42,837 nucleotides of DNA, from assembly GCF_946480185.1 (NCBI RefSeq), contig NZ_CAMLIG010000035.1, positions 1-42,837 of the forward strand, read 5' to 3'. The position numbers and the translations under genes were made by a program. The notes beneath the pieces were generated by a model, which was not told the origin of the DNA, made no database searches, and was given only the letters and a program-made list of their open reading frames with translations. Positions 35,695-42,837 of the stretch are shown here, one piece after another. This stretch comes from an uncultured Pedobacter sp. GTDB taxonomy: Bacteria > Bacteroidota > Bacteroidia > Sphingobacteriales > Sphingobacteriaceae. Position 1 is the stretch's first letter; each line of letters opens with the position of its first letter.

Positions 35695-35902
35695 TGACGA
35701 TTTTTATAGACTGTTTTTTTTCGGAAGGATCGATTTATGACAAAAAGAATAGAAAATCATTTCCGGTTTTGTTCTTTTTTCTCGCCGAAGCGGAAAGGAT
35801 TTTGGCTAGCTATTTAGATTTTTTAAGTAAAATTTATCTAGATATGTCACTCAGAATTCGTCTAAAACCCGAGTAGTTATTCAGTGAATATTTCAAGTAT
35901 CA

Positions 35903-35982
35903 GAGAAGTCGAAGTCGGATTAATCAGGTATAATATGAGCGCATTTCAGGCTTAATCTTATCCGACACTTGGGCGTCTTCTC
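35903..35982. repeat. Imperfect 80-nt inverted repeat
   Basis: GAGAAGTCG, AAGT and CGGAT on the left (35903-35920) meet ATCCGAC, ACTT, CGTCTTCTC on the right (35960-35982), with further pairing of TAATCAGG-like and CAGGCTTAATC-like segments inside. As RNA it would fold into a long interrupted hairpin. Could be a structured RNA or the remnant of a miniature mobile element; no target duplication is evident. Confidence 0.5.
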
Positions 35983-36308
35983 AAACACTTTATGAGTAAC
36001 TCCGACTGAAATCCATCGTTTTTTTTCCGTTCTTTCATGATATATATAGTCTCTTTGCAACTCTATTCTTTGGCTTTTTATAATCGCTATCATTTAGGAA
36101 ACTGACATTGAAAGATGATTTAAAACTTGTCGAATGTGATGGAAATTATCTTTGGATTATCCCTGCGAAACGACGTAGTTTCAGGGCATTTTTCATTTGA
36201 AATAAGCTCCTTTCTTTTACGTGAAACAGCAAATTTTCAGTGAGTTTTATGGAGTCTTTTTAGTGAGAAAACAGGGCAATTATTCGATAGAAATTCTCTG
36301 TTTTTTTA

Positions 36309-37214
36309 TCAAATAATATGAGGTGTTTTCTTCAATTTTCGGTGCTCAATTTTTGTTCTGATGACTGGAAAAAGGAAGATGGTACTGAGAATAATTAGCG
36401 CTCCGAAATAAAAACCAGATGTCATTTTTTCATCCTTTCCGAAGACGATTAAAGCCAATATGATAGCATAAATTGGTTCCAAGTTGGTAATCAAAGCAAC
36501 CCTAAAAGCACTCAATTCCTTCATTACAGAAACACCTGCAACGTATGCAATGGAGGTACAAATTGTACCTAAAATCAATAAATAAATAAGGTCAGAAGCG
36601 TTCAAATACATTGATTGGTTGAACCCATTTGTAGCAAATAAATAAATGCTAACCCACACAAATGCTCCGGTTAATTCATAAAAACTTATGATAGGTGCTG
36701 GTCGGTTTTTAGCTTGTTTTCCGTTAATAATAGAGAATAAACTCCCACAAAGAGCACTGGCCAATCCCATAACTATCCCTTTGGTGTATTCACCTTCAAA
36801 CTTGAAAATAACATAGATCCCCAAAATAATGAAAGAACCGGCCAAAATTTCCATTTTAGAAATGCGTGTTCTGTTTAATATAGGTTCTAATATGGCCGTA
36901 AAAAGCGTTAAGGAAGAAAGGCAGACCATTGTAACCGAAACCGTAGAGGCTTTGATGGAACCGAAGAAAAGAATCCAATGCAAACCTACAATAGCGCCCG
37001 TAAAAAAGAGCCTAAAAAAGGTTTGTCTGGATACTTTTATAGATGTTTTGGTCCATTTAAAATACATAAAAAGAGAAACGGCGGCAATCAAAACCCTATA
37101 CCATACTAGGCTTGCTTCGCTAATACTAATTAAAGCCCCCAATACACCGGTAAATCCCCAAACTAAAACCGTTAGGTGCATAATGAGCAGATTGCTTTTT
37201 AAGTTCAGTTTCAT
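36309..37214 (-). CDS. EamA/DMT-family transporter
   Basis: A 301-residue protein with ten predicted membrane helices in two EamA repeats (first about 8-130, beginning LIMHLTVLVWGFTGVLGALI; second about 145-285). The drug/metabolite transporter superfamily exports amino acids, nucleotides or other metabolites; the substrate is not deducible. Its start lies one base after the lptG-like stop, making it the last gene of a tgt-lptG-EamA operon on the minus strand. The gene ends in a Lys/His-rich cytoplasmic tail. Confidence 0.88.
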   Translation of the reverse strand: MKLNLKSNLLIMHLTVLVWGFTGVLGALISISEASLVWYRVLIAAVSLFMYFKWTKTSIKVSRQTFFRLFFTGAIVGLHWILFFGSIKASTVSVTMVCLSSLTLFTAILEPILNRTRISKMEILAGSFIILGIYVIFKFEGEYTKGIVMGLASALCGSLFSIINGKQAKNRPAPIISFYELTGAFVWVSIYLFATNGFNQSMYLNASDLIYLLILGTICTSIAYVAGVSVMKELSAFRVALITNLEPIYAIILALIVFGKDEKMTSGFYFGALIILSTIFLFPVIRTKIEHRKLKKTPHII

Positions 37215-37215
37215 G

Positions 37216-38313
37216 CTATTTTGGTGCTTTTATAGCGAGCACCACGCCAATGGCTCCAAAGATTATATTAGGAATAAGGACTGCAATAAGCGGGGGTAAA
37301 CCGCCTTTTAAAGCAAATACATTGGCGAACTGGATTAATAAGATGTATAGGAAACTCATGGCAATTCCTACTCCCAAAGGCAGTCCAACACCGCCACGTA
37401 CTTTTCTTGAAGATAGCGCAACTCCAATTAAGGTCAGCACATAAGTGGAAAAAGGATATACCCAACGTTTGTACTTCTCTAGCTCAAGGTTGACCATAAT
37501 TCCTGAACCACGAATCTGTTCTTTTTCTATCTTCTCATTCAGCTCTTTGTAGTTCATAGCCGAGTAAATGTTGTCTCTAACGTCAAAATCTATTGGCTTC
37601 ATGTCTAAAGTGGTGTCTTTTTCTACACCGCTTTCCATGCGTTCCTTTAGTCCAGCTACGTGTCGGATGGTGAAATTATAGATTTTCCACTTTTTCGCCA
37701 CCGAATCCCAGGCGATTCTATCTGCCATCAGCTTCGACTTTAGCTCGTCCTTATCAAATTTTTCCAGAGAAAACCGGTAGCCGTTATTTGTCTTATTATC
37801 AAAGGATTCCATGTAAACAAAAGTGGATTTATCCAACTGGATATGCACATTGCTACGTGTAGTATTTTTGCTGTCTTTTAAATAGGTATTCTCAAAATCG
37901 GTCATTAAACGGTTTGTCTCCGGAATAATTAGCTGATTAAAAATCATACTCACGATAAATATGAGCGTTGAGGCGATAAAATAAGGACGTAAAAACCGAT
38001 TGAAACTCGCTTTTCCACAAAGAATGGGTACAATCTCGGTTTGATCAGCCATTTTAGCAGTAAAAAATATCACTGCAATAAAGTTGATTAAGGGCGATAA
38101 AAAATTGAGATAAAATGGAATAAAGCCTCCGTAATAATTGAAAACAATCTCTTTTGTGGTGACATTACTTTTTAAAAAGTCATCTAATTTTTCTGAAATA
38201 TCAAAAACAACCGAAATAACTGTGAAAATGGCCAGCGTAAAAACAAAGGTTCCAAGGTATTTCTTAATGATATACCAGTCGATTATTTTGATGTAACGGT
38301 CTAAAAATTTCAT
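37216..38313 (-). CDS. LptF/LptG-family permease
   Basis: A 365-residue YjgP/YjgQ-type protein: three N-terminal membrane helices (about 15-125), a periplasmic beta-jellyroll domain (about 135-265: KSTFVYMESFDNKTNNGYRF) and three C-terminal helices (about 275-360), as in LptF and LptG, which with LptB extract lipopolysaccharide from the inner membrane and pass it to LptC/A. Which of the two it corresponds to is not certain; Bacteroidota often encode the homologues separately. Its ATG shares one base with the tgt stop (TAATG), a pairing seen in many Bacteroidota. Confidence 0.88.
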   Translation of the reverse strand: MKFLDRYIKIIDWYIIKKYLGTFVFTLAIFTVISVVFDISEKLDDFLKSNVTTKEIVFNYYGGFIPFYLNFLSPLINFIAVIFFTAKMADQTEIVPILCGKASFNRFLRPYFIASTLIFIVSMIFNQLIIPETNRLMTDFENTYLKDSKNTTRSNVHIQLDKSTFVYMESFDNKTNNGYRFSLEKFDKDELKSKLMADRIAWDSVAKKWKIYNFTIRHVAGLKERMESGVEKDTTLDMKPIDFDVRDNIYSAMNYKELNEKIEKEQIRGSGIMVNLELEKYKRWVYPFSTYVLTLIGVALSSRKVRGGVGLPLGVGIAMSFLYILLIQFANVFALKGGLPPLIAVLIPNIIFGAIGVVLAIKAPK

Positions 38314-39443
38314 TAAAGCTTATGTCCTAAAACCTTCACCATTTTGTTTTTCCAATCATAAAATTCGCCGGTAATAATTTTTTCACGAGCCTCATCTACC
38401 AGCCAAAGATAGAAATGTAAGTTGTGTAAAGTGGCAATTTGTGAACCTAAAATCTCTTTAGAATGAATTAAATGCCTTAAATATGCTTTAGAGTAATTTA
38501 AATCAGAAAATAAGTCACTATCAGGGTCAACAGGAGAGAAATCATTTTTCCATTTTTCGTTTTTAATATTGATTACGCCGTGTCTGGTGAACAACATTCC
38601 GTTTCTGGCATTTCTAGTCGGCATTACGCAATCAAACATATCAATACCTAATGCAATGTTTTCCAAAAGGTTAATAGGTGTACCTACGCCCATCAAATAA
38701 CGTGGCTTTTCAACTGGTAATACGTTACATACCACCTCCGTCATTGCGTACATTTCTTCTGCCGGTTCGCCTACAGAAAGTCCCCCGATTGCGTTTCCCT
38801 CTCTATTTTGCGCAGCAATAAACTCTGCAGATTTTATTCTTAAATCTTTATACACAGAACCCTGTACAATAGGGAAGAATGTTTGTGAATAACCATAATG
38901 ACCTTCAGTTTCATCAAAACGCTTAATACAACGCTTTAACCAACGGTGTGTCATGTCTATAGAGCGTCTGGCGTAATTATACTCGCAAGGATACGGCGTA
39001 CATTCATCAAAAGCCATAATGATATCCGCACCGATAATTCTTTGCGTATCCATTACATTTTCTGGCGTAAATAAATGTTTTGAACCATCTATATGCGATC
39101 TAAATGTTACACCCTCTTCCTTAATCTTACGCACTTCTGTTAAAGAGTAAACCTGGTAACCGCCACTATCTGTTAAAATAGGCTTATCCCAGCCAATAAA
39201 TTTATGTAAACCGCCAGCAAGTTTTATCGTTTCTAAACCCGGTCTTAAATATAGGTGATAAGTGTTTCCGAGGATAATTTGCGCTTTTATATCGTCGTTG
39301 AGTTCTCTTTGGTGTACCGCTTTTACAGTGCCGGCAGTACCCACAGGCATAAAAATTGGTGTTTTAATAACGCCGTGGTCTGTTGTGATTTCTCCTGCTC
39401 TTGCCTTACAGTTTTTATCTTGTACTCCTAATTTAAACTTCAT
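38313..39443 (-). CDS. tgt: Queuine tRNA-ribosyltransferase
   Basis: Exchanges guanine-34 in the wobble position of GUN-anticodon tRNAs (including the tRNA-His in this window) for preQ1, the first tRNA step of queuosine synthesis. The 376 residues show the catalytic Asp in ILTDSGGYQVYSL (about residues 90-102), the second Asp in FDCVMPTRNARNG (about 264-276), GGLSVGE (about 220-226) and YLMGVGTP. The zinc-binding Cys-x-Cys-x2-Cys plus His set near residue 302 is not visible: in its place stands INIKNEKWKNDFSPVDPDSD, a replaced zinc site as seen in many Bacteroidota. First gene of the tgt-lptG-EamA operon. Confidence 0.93.
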   Translation of the reverse strand: MKFKLGVQDKNCKARAGEITTDHGVIKTPIFMPVGTAGTVKAVHQRELNDDIKAQIILGNTYHLYLRPGLETIKLAGGLHKFIGWDKPILTDSGGYQVYSLTEVRKIKEEGVTFRSHIDGSKHLFTPENVMDTQRIIGADIIMAFDECTPYPCEYNYARRSIDMTHRWLKRCIKRFDETEGHYGYSQTFFPIVQGSVYKDLRIKSAEFIAAQNREGNAIGGLSVGEPAEEMYAMTEVVCNVLPVEKPRYLMGVGTPINLLENIALGIDMFDCVMPTRNARNGMLFTRHGVINIKNEKWKNDFSPVDPDSDLFSDLNYSKAYLRHLIHSKEILGSQIATLHNLHFYLWLVDEAREKIITGEFYDWKNKMVKVLGHKL

Positions 39444-39466
39444 CTATAAAATACGATATAAGCTTG

Positions 39467-39474
39467 CAAAAATA
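39467..39474 (-). promoter_or_regulatory. -7 element for the tgt operon
   Basis: Minus strand TATTTTTG matches TAnnTTTG exactly, ending 23 nt before the tgt ATG at 39443. The nearest upstream TTG is only 13 nt away, so the -33 half is not supported. Confidence 0.45.
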
Positions 39475-39594
39475 GTAAAATTTGAAGCAATGGAGAGTGT
39501 TTGAATTTGTAAGCGGAGTATTTTTTTGGTGTTTTATGGAAATTATAAATACGTGTAATGATAATGGTACAATAACTTAAAAGTCAACTATCAT

Positions 39595-39628
39595 AAAGCG
39601 CTCTGAAAGAAATATTAGAGCGCTTTTT
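39595..39628 (+). terminator. Orphan rightward terminator between divergent tgt and folD
   Basis: AAAGCGCTCT (39595-39604) pairs perfectly with AGAGCGCTTT (39617-39626) across a 12-nt loop and is followed by a T5 run (39624-39628). No plus-strand gene lies upstream of it; the T-run faces right only. A 14-codon frame (ATG 39536, stop 39580) precedes it. Confidence 0.75.
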
Positions 39629-39644
39629 GTTGGGAAAATTTAGA

Positions 39645-39672
39645 TTGCACATTATAAAAAATTTTAGCTTTG
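39645..39672 (+). promoter_or_regulatory. folD promoter
   Basis: TTG (39645-39647), 17-nt spacer, TAGCTTTG (39665-39672), identical in layout to the promoter at 15421-15448. The ATG is 26 nt downstream. It lies after the orphan terminator, so folD is read from this promoter. Confidence 0.65.
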
Positions 39673-39698
39673 CATTTGAAATTAATATTCAATAAGAA

Positions 39699-40580
39699 AT
39701 GGTATTGTTAGACGGAAAACACGTATCGGAAGAATTAAAAAAGCAAATTGCGGTGGAAGCGGCAGAAATGCTGGAGAAAACCGGTCGTAAACCTCATTTG
39801 GTAGCGGTTTTAGTGGGCAATGATGGTGGAAGCGAAACTTATGTTGCCAGTAAAATGCGCAATTGCGAAAAAGTAGGTTTTAAATCTTCTTTAGTACGCT
39901 ACGATGAAACAGTTACCGAAGCTGAATTGCTGAATAAAATTGAGGAACTGAATAAAGATACTTCAATTGATGGCTTTATTGTTCAGTTACCTTTGCCAAA
40001 ACACATCGATCCAGAAAAAATCACTGAGGCAATAGACTATAAAAAAGATGTGGACGGCTTCCATCCTATTAATTTGGGCCGCATGCAAAGGAATTTGCCT
40101 TGCTTTTTACCCGCCACACCTTTCGGTATTATGTTGATGTTGCAATTTTACGGAATTGAAACTGCTGGCAAAAACTGTGTGGTAATTGGTCGTAGCAATA
40201 TTGTAGGTAGCCCAATGAGTATTTTGATGGCTCGCAATGCAAACCCGGGAAACGCAACGGTTACATTAACCCACAGCAGAACCAAAAATATAAAAGAATT
40301 AACGCTTAATGCGGATATTATTATCGTAGCAATCGGCAAAAAGAACTTTTTGACAGCAGACATGGTAAAAGATGGCGCTGTGGTCATTGATGTAGGTATG
40401 AACCGCGAAACATCAGATAAAACGAAATCTGGTTATAAACTTTTTGGCGATGTTGATTTTGAAAATGTGGCTCCAAAATGTTCGTATATTACTCCGGTTC
40501 CGGGTGGCGTAGGTTTAATGACGATTGTAAGTTTGTTAAGAAATACGCTTTCGGCTGCGAAAAAAGAATTTTATAATTAG
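39699..40580 (+). CDS. folD: Bifunctional methylene-THF dehydrogenase/cyclohydrolase
   Basis: Converts 5,10-methylene- to 5,10-methenyl- and 10-formyl-tetrahydrofolate in the cytoplasm. The 293 residues show the cyclohydrolase site with Tyr and Lys in [16 protein letters not shown] (about residues 45-60, Lys57), QLPLPKHID (about 102-110), KDVDGFHP, and the NADP-binding [11 protein letters not shown] (about 164-174), plus the C-terminal [11 protein letters not shown] (about 266-276). The start is ATG at 39699. The formyl-THF it makes is the substrate of PurU encoded at 22559. It is followed by a DUF1456 gene after 62 nt. Confidence 0.96.
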   Translation: MVLLDGKHVSEELKKQIAVEAAEMLEKTGRKPHLVAVLVGNDGGSETYVASKMRNCEKVGFKSSLVRYDETVTEAELLNKIEELNKDTSIDGFIVQLPLPKHIDPEKITEAIDYKKDVDGFHPINLGRMQRNLPCFLPATPFGIMLMLQFYGIETAGKNCVVIGRSNIVGSPMSILMARNANPGNATVTLTHSRTKNIKELTLNADIIIVAIGKKNFLTADMVKDGAVVIDVGMNRETSDKTKSGYKLFGDVDFENVAPKCSYITPVPGGVGLMTIVSLLRNTLSAAKKEFYN

Positions 40581-40642
40581 AAAGGTTTGTGGTGTAGGGC
40601 CTAGGGCGTAAGGGATTTTTTTACTTTTTACTTTTTTAAAAC

Positions 40643-41119
40643 TTGACCAACAACGATATTTTACGCCGATTGCGTTACACTTTTGAACTCAGTGACGACC
40701 AAATGATTAAGATTTTCGCTTTGGCGGATAAGGAGGTTACACGGGCACAAATTAGTGAGTGGTTAAAAAAAGACGATCAGCCAGATTATAAACCTATTTA
40801 TGATATTAATTTGGCCATATTTTTAAACGGTTTTATCAATTTAAAACGAGGTAAAAAAGAAGGAGAACAACCGAAGCCAGAGAAAAAACTGAATAACAAC
40901 ATTGTTTTTAGAAAGTTAAAGATTGCCTTAGGTTTTAGAGACGAAGATATTGTGGAAGCTTTAGACTTGGTAAACTTCAGAATCAGTAAGCATGAACTGA
41001 GTGCTTTCTTCAGAAATCCAACCCAAAACCAATACCGCCCTTGTAAAGATCAAATTCTAAGGAACTTTATTCACGGCATTCAAATTAAATTTAGAGGAGA
41101 GAAAGACCTCGAAGATTAG
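40643..41119 (+). CDS. DUF1456 (YehS-like) family protein
   Basis: A 158-residue protein of two repeated helical modules: TNNDILRRLRYTFELSDDQMIKIFALA (about residues 2-28) and NNNIVFRKLKIALGFRDEDIVEALDL (about 83-108), each followed by an alpha-helical ISEWLKKD or ELSAFFRNP turn. This is the DUF1456/YehS pattern; the function is unknown. The start is TTG at 40643: the conserved N-terminus MTNND begins exactly there and no ATG is available. It stands 62 nt after folD and 16 nt before the VOC gene. Confidence 0.87.
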   Translation: MTNNDILRRLRYTFELSDDQMIKIFALADKEVTRAQISEWLKKDDQPDYKPIYDINLAIFLNGFINLKRGKKEGEQPKPEKKLNNNIVFRKLKIALGFRDEDIVEALDLVNFRISKHELSAFFRNPTQNQYRPCKDQILRNFIHGIQIKFRGEKDLED

Positions 41120-41135
41120 CCTTTTGTATCCAGCA

Positions 41136-41489
41136 ATGATTCCTTTTAAAAAAATTGACCATATCCTAATAAATGTACCCATTGGCAAATTGGCCGAAGC
41201 CGGTGATTTTTACCAGAACGTTTTAAAACTCCCCATAATTTTAGGCGACCGACCTTTTAATGCCTTGTGGTTTAAATTAGCCGATATTGAATTGCATATA
41301 ATGGAAGAGCAAGCTGGAAATATATCTCAAAGACATCCAGCTTTTGAAGTTTCAGATTTAAAATCAGCAAAAGAATTTCTGGAATCAAAAAACATTGAAA
41401 TTTCTTATTCTACCAAAATTGAAGGTAGAGAAAGGCTATTTTTCCGGGATCCTTTTGGCAATCGATTTGAGCTGATTGAGTTTTTATAA
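41136..41489 (+). CDS. Small VOC family protein
   Basis: A 117-residue glyoxalase/bleomycin-resistance-fold protein. The first module begins KIDHILINVPIGKLAEAGDFYQNVLKL, and ADIELHIMEE, RHPAFEVSDLKSAKEFLESK and FFRDPFGNRFELIEF complete the fold; the His (DHILI), His/Glu (LHIMEE), His (HPAFEV) and Glu (FELIEF) metal ligands are all present. Substrate unknown. A TTG at 41124 would add four residues; ATG at 41136 gives the normal start. It follows the DUF1456 gene by 16 nt and is probably co-transcribed. Confidence 0.82.
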   Translation: MIPFKKIDHILINVPIGKLAEAGDFYQNVLKLPIILGDRPFNALWFKLADIELHIMEEQAGNISQRHPAFEVSDLKSAKEFLESKNIEISYSTKIEGRERLFFRDPFGNRFELIEFL

Positions 41490-41625
41490 ATCTCCCATAT
41501 TCATCTCTTTTTTCTGAGACGTATTTTATTAGCAAGACTTCCTCTTACCATCCCATTAAAGTGAGTGAAACATCTCATAAATAGATATTACTGTAAGGCA
41601 GCTTTGCAAATGAGATGCTTCCGAT

Positions 41626-41638
41626 CGTCAGCATGACG
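41626..41638. repeat. Short hairpin CGTCAGCATGACG
   Basis: Perfect 5-bp arms around GCA, followed by AAAAC. It resembles the TCCGC...GCTGACA parts of repeats A and B, and lies between the convergent VOC and transglycosylase genes. Confidence 0.35.
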
Positions 41639-41654
41639 AAAACAAATACAAAGC

Positions 41655-42434
41655 CTACTCCTCCTGATAAGCCAACAACCTCCTTGGATTACTGATTTTA
41701 TAACCATGCTCCTGAGGATGCTCAATCACCTCTTTCATAGAAATTAAACTATAAACATATTTCCCTGTTTCGCGGTTTAAGTCTAACTTAAAGTAATCGT
41801 CCTGCTTTTGTTTGCTAATCTGTCTTTTCATCCTTCCTTCGCCCCCATTATAAGCGGCGGCAGCTAGTGTCCAGCTATCAAATTGTTTGTGCAAATCTCT
41901 GATGTATTTTGCAGCAGCAATGGTAGCTAAACGGACATCCATACGTTCGTCAACTTTGCCGTTAACGGTTAAACCATAATCCCTAGCAGTTTGTGGCATA
42001 AATTGCCATATACCAGCGGCACCTTTTGGCGAGTACAAACCTCTCGTCATTCCGGTTTCTACTAAAGGAACATATTTGAAATCTTCCGGAATGCCATATT
42101 TCCTTAAAATAGGTTCTATAATAGGAAACCAAATTTGAGATCTTTCATGCAATTTAAGTGTCCTTAAATTTGCGTATGAATTGGCTTTTAAAGCCCTTTT
42201 CATTTTCTTTTCAATACGTTTATCGCCAAATGGCAATAATTCATTAGCAAATTCCAAATTTTTAAAATAATCGTCTTTCACAATACTTCTGACCGATTTT
42301 AAATTTGGAACTGTCGCTTTACTAATCGTACTGGAATAGCTGTAACCAAACATCTTTGTGAGTACACAAAACACCAACATCAAGCTACAAGCAACTATGT
42401 ATTTTAACTTCATAATTCTTGTTTTATTTTCCAT
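41655..42434 (-). CDS. Lytic transglycosylase (SLT family)
   Basis: Cleaves the MurNAc-GlcNAc bond of peptidoglycan with formation of anhydro-MurNAc, in the periplasm. The 259-residue protein starts with a signal/anchor (KYIVACSLMLVFCVLTKMFG) and carries an SLT domain about 105-215: the catalytic Glu is in KYVPLVETGMTRGLYSPKGA (about residues 121-140), followed by GIWQFMPQTARDYGL and LAAAAYNGGEGRMKR. No LysM repeat is present, unlike MltD. The chosen ATG is 42434; a second, at 42413 (MKLKYIV), would also give a good signal peptide and is 39 nt from the -7 element. Confidence 0.9.
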   Translation of the reverse strand: MENKTRIMKLKYIVACSLMLVFCVLTKMFGYSYSSTISKATVPNLKSVRSIVKDDYFKNLEFANELLPFGDKRIEKKMKRALKANSYANLRTLKLHERSQIWFPIIEPILRKYGIPEDFKYVPLVETGMTRGLYSPKGAAGIWQFMPQTARDYGLTVNGKVDERMDVRLATIAAAKYIRDLHKQFDSWTLAAAAYNGGEGRMKRQISKQKQDDYFKLDLNRETGKYVYSLISMKEVIEHPQEHGYKISNPRRLLAYQEE

Positions 42435-42451
42435 TTAATAAAAAAGCTCGG

Positions 42452-42483
42452 CAAAGGTAATGTTTATTTATCAGATTATCAAA
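42452..42483 (-). promoter_or_regulatory. Promoter of the lytic transglycosylase gene
   Basis: Minus strand TTTG (42483-42480), 20-nt spacer, TACCTTTG (42459-42452): a full match to the Bacteroidota promoter consensus. The expected start is near 42446, giving a leader of about 12 nt to the ATG at 42434 or 33 nt to the ATG at 42413. Confidence 0.75.
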
Positions 42484-42590
42484 TAGTTACAAAAAACCAA
42501 TTTTAAACTGCTTTAAATCAAGATTTCAGCCGTATTCAATAGAGCTGTTGAAACAGTAAAATAAACCTATCGTAATCTTAAACATTTTAG

Positions 42591-42598
42591 TACCTTTG
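42591..42598 (+). promoter_or_regulatory. -7 element for the last, partial gene
   Basis: TACCTTTG matches TAnnTTTG exactly, 33 nt before the ATG at 42632. No good TTG is seen at the proper distance. Confidence 0.5.
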
Positions 42599-42631
42599 TC
42601 CCCCTTAAAACAGGTATTAATTTATAAGACC

Positions 42632-42837
42632 ATGCCATTTAATAAAGACAGGAACAGTCGTGATGACAACTCCGGAAAAGACCACAAAAAGTCTGACAGA
42701 TCTGAATCTACCGGCAGATCCAATCGCGAAGAAAGCAACAAATCTCCTTTTTCTAAATTCAAAAAAGCCGATTCAAGCTTCAGCCAAGACAAACCTTACG
42801 GTGATAAAAGAGAAAACTCCGGCGATAGAAAACCTTA
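42632..42837 (+). CDS. Charged disordered N-terminus, gene runs off the window
   Basis: The frame starting at ATG 42632 stays open to the end of the window (68 codons). It is extremely polar and repetitive in Ser, Lys, Arg, Asp and Gly (MPFNKDRNSRDDNSGKDHKK, later NKSPFSKFKKADSSFSQDKP), so this part is disordered and probably binds RNA. In Bacteroidota such extensions commonly precede an RluB-type 23S pseudouridine synthase; a DEAD-box helicase is another possibility. The catalytic domain would lie beyond the window, so the assignment is weak. Confidence 0.6.
   Translation, partial: MPFNKDRNSRDDNSGKDHKKSDRSESTGRSNREESNKSPFSKFKKADSSFSQDKPYGDKRENSGDRKP

Larger units (their letters stand above)
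35012..36308. other. 1.3-kb gene-free, T-rich gap
   Basis: I find no convincing gene in this stretch. The plus strand is strikingly T-rich and A-poor, with T runs of 8 to 11 (for example near 35521-35532 and 36019-36026). An open frame at 35694-35876 has no start context or coding look. It contains an 80-nt imperfect inverted repeat (35903-35982) and three copies of G(C/T)(C/T)GGTTTATAG-like sequence. It lies upstream of the large outer membrane protein gene, so it could be its long leader, an RNA gene or a decayed locus. Confidence 0.7.

Noticed and set aside
35694..35876. 60-codon open frame in the large gap
   Set aside because: No start context, biased toward Phe/Leu from T-rich DNA, and no recognisable feature; best read as non-coding.
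35012..36308. Insertion sequence or prophage remnant in the large gap
   Set aside because: No transposase-like frame, flanking direct repeat or phage gene could be found by reading both strands.

Overview
The window is chromosomal DNA of a member of the Bacteroidota, most likely Sphingobacteriaceae (Pedobacter-like). This rests on AT-rich DNA, start regions that mostly lack a Shine-Dalgarno sequence, promoter-like TAnnTTTG elements, a type IX secretion C-terminal sorting domain, a carboxypeptidase-regulatory-domain TonB receptor preceded by a small Cys-rich DUF6660-type protein, and the tgt-lptG gene pair. The genus is an inference. I see no transposase, integrase, phage gene or CRISPR array, so the window reads as core chromosome with a few accessory genes.

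Layout. 1-7.6 kb: cmk, a DoxX-like membrane protein, a methyltransferase, a leftward overlapping trio (RHH-type antitoxin, PIN toxin, GNAT acetyltransferase), a Tat-exported metallo-beta-lactamase-fold hydrolase, a repeat-rich type IX secreted protein, a VOC protein and a small hydrophilic protein. 7.9-10.4 kb: glmM and a cysteine desulfurase, leftward, ending in a tetranucleotide repeat tract. 10.6-12.6 kb: methyltransferase, PAP2 phosphatase and ZIP transporter as a tight rightward operon. 12.9-18 kb: rpsA, a secreted cupin, and a DUF6660-like gene with its TonB receptor. 18-23.4 kb: a NrtR-like Nudix regulator divergent from pfkA, a BadF-type sugar kinase and gap; then a lipoprotein and purU. 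23.4-28.5 kb: lepA, trmN-like methyltransferase, phosphodiesterase, fbp, rnhA and tRNA-His. 28.5-31.7 kb: a divergent pair of secreted proteins beside a two-component system. 31.8-39.4 kb, leftward: a LapA-like protein with a large protease/propeller/barrel protein, a 1.3-kb gene-free gap, then EamA transporter, lptG-like and tgt. 39.7-42.8 kb: folD, DUF1456 protein, VOC protein, a lytic transglycosylase and the start of a charged protein that runs off the window.

Functionally, pfkA, gap and fbp place both directions of central sugar metabolism here, with a candidate dedicated regulator next to pfkA. The most interesting non-coding signals are: (1) three copies of TTTCATGTT between divergent secreted-protein genes beside an OmpR-type regulator; (2) an orphan rightward terminator hairpin between the divergent tgt and folD; (3) the 1.3-kb T-rich gap with an 80-nt imperfect inverted repeat; (4) a family of short intergenic repeats; (5) several promoter elements so close to start codons that leaderless mRNAs are expected. 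No clearly new multi-gene system is evident; these are the best candidates for undescribed biology.
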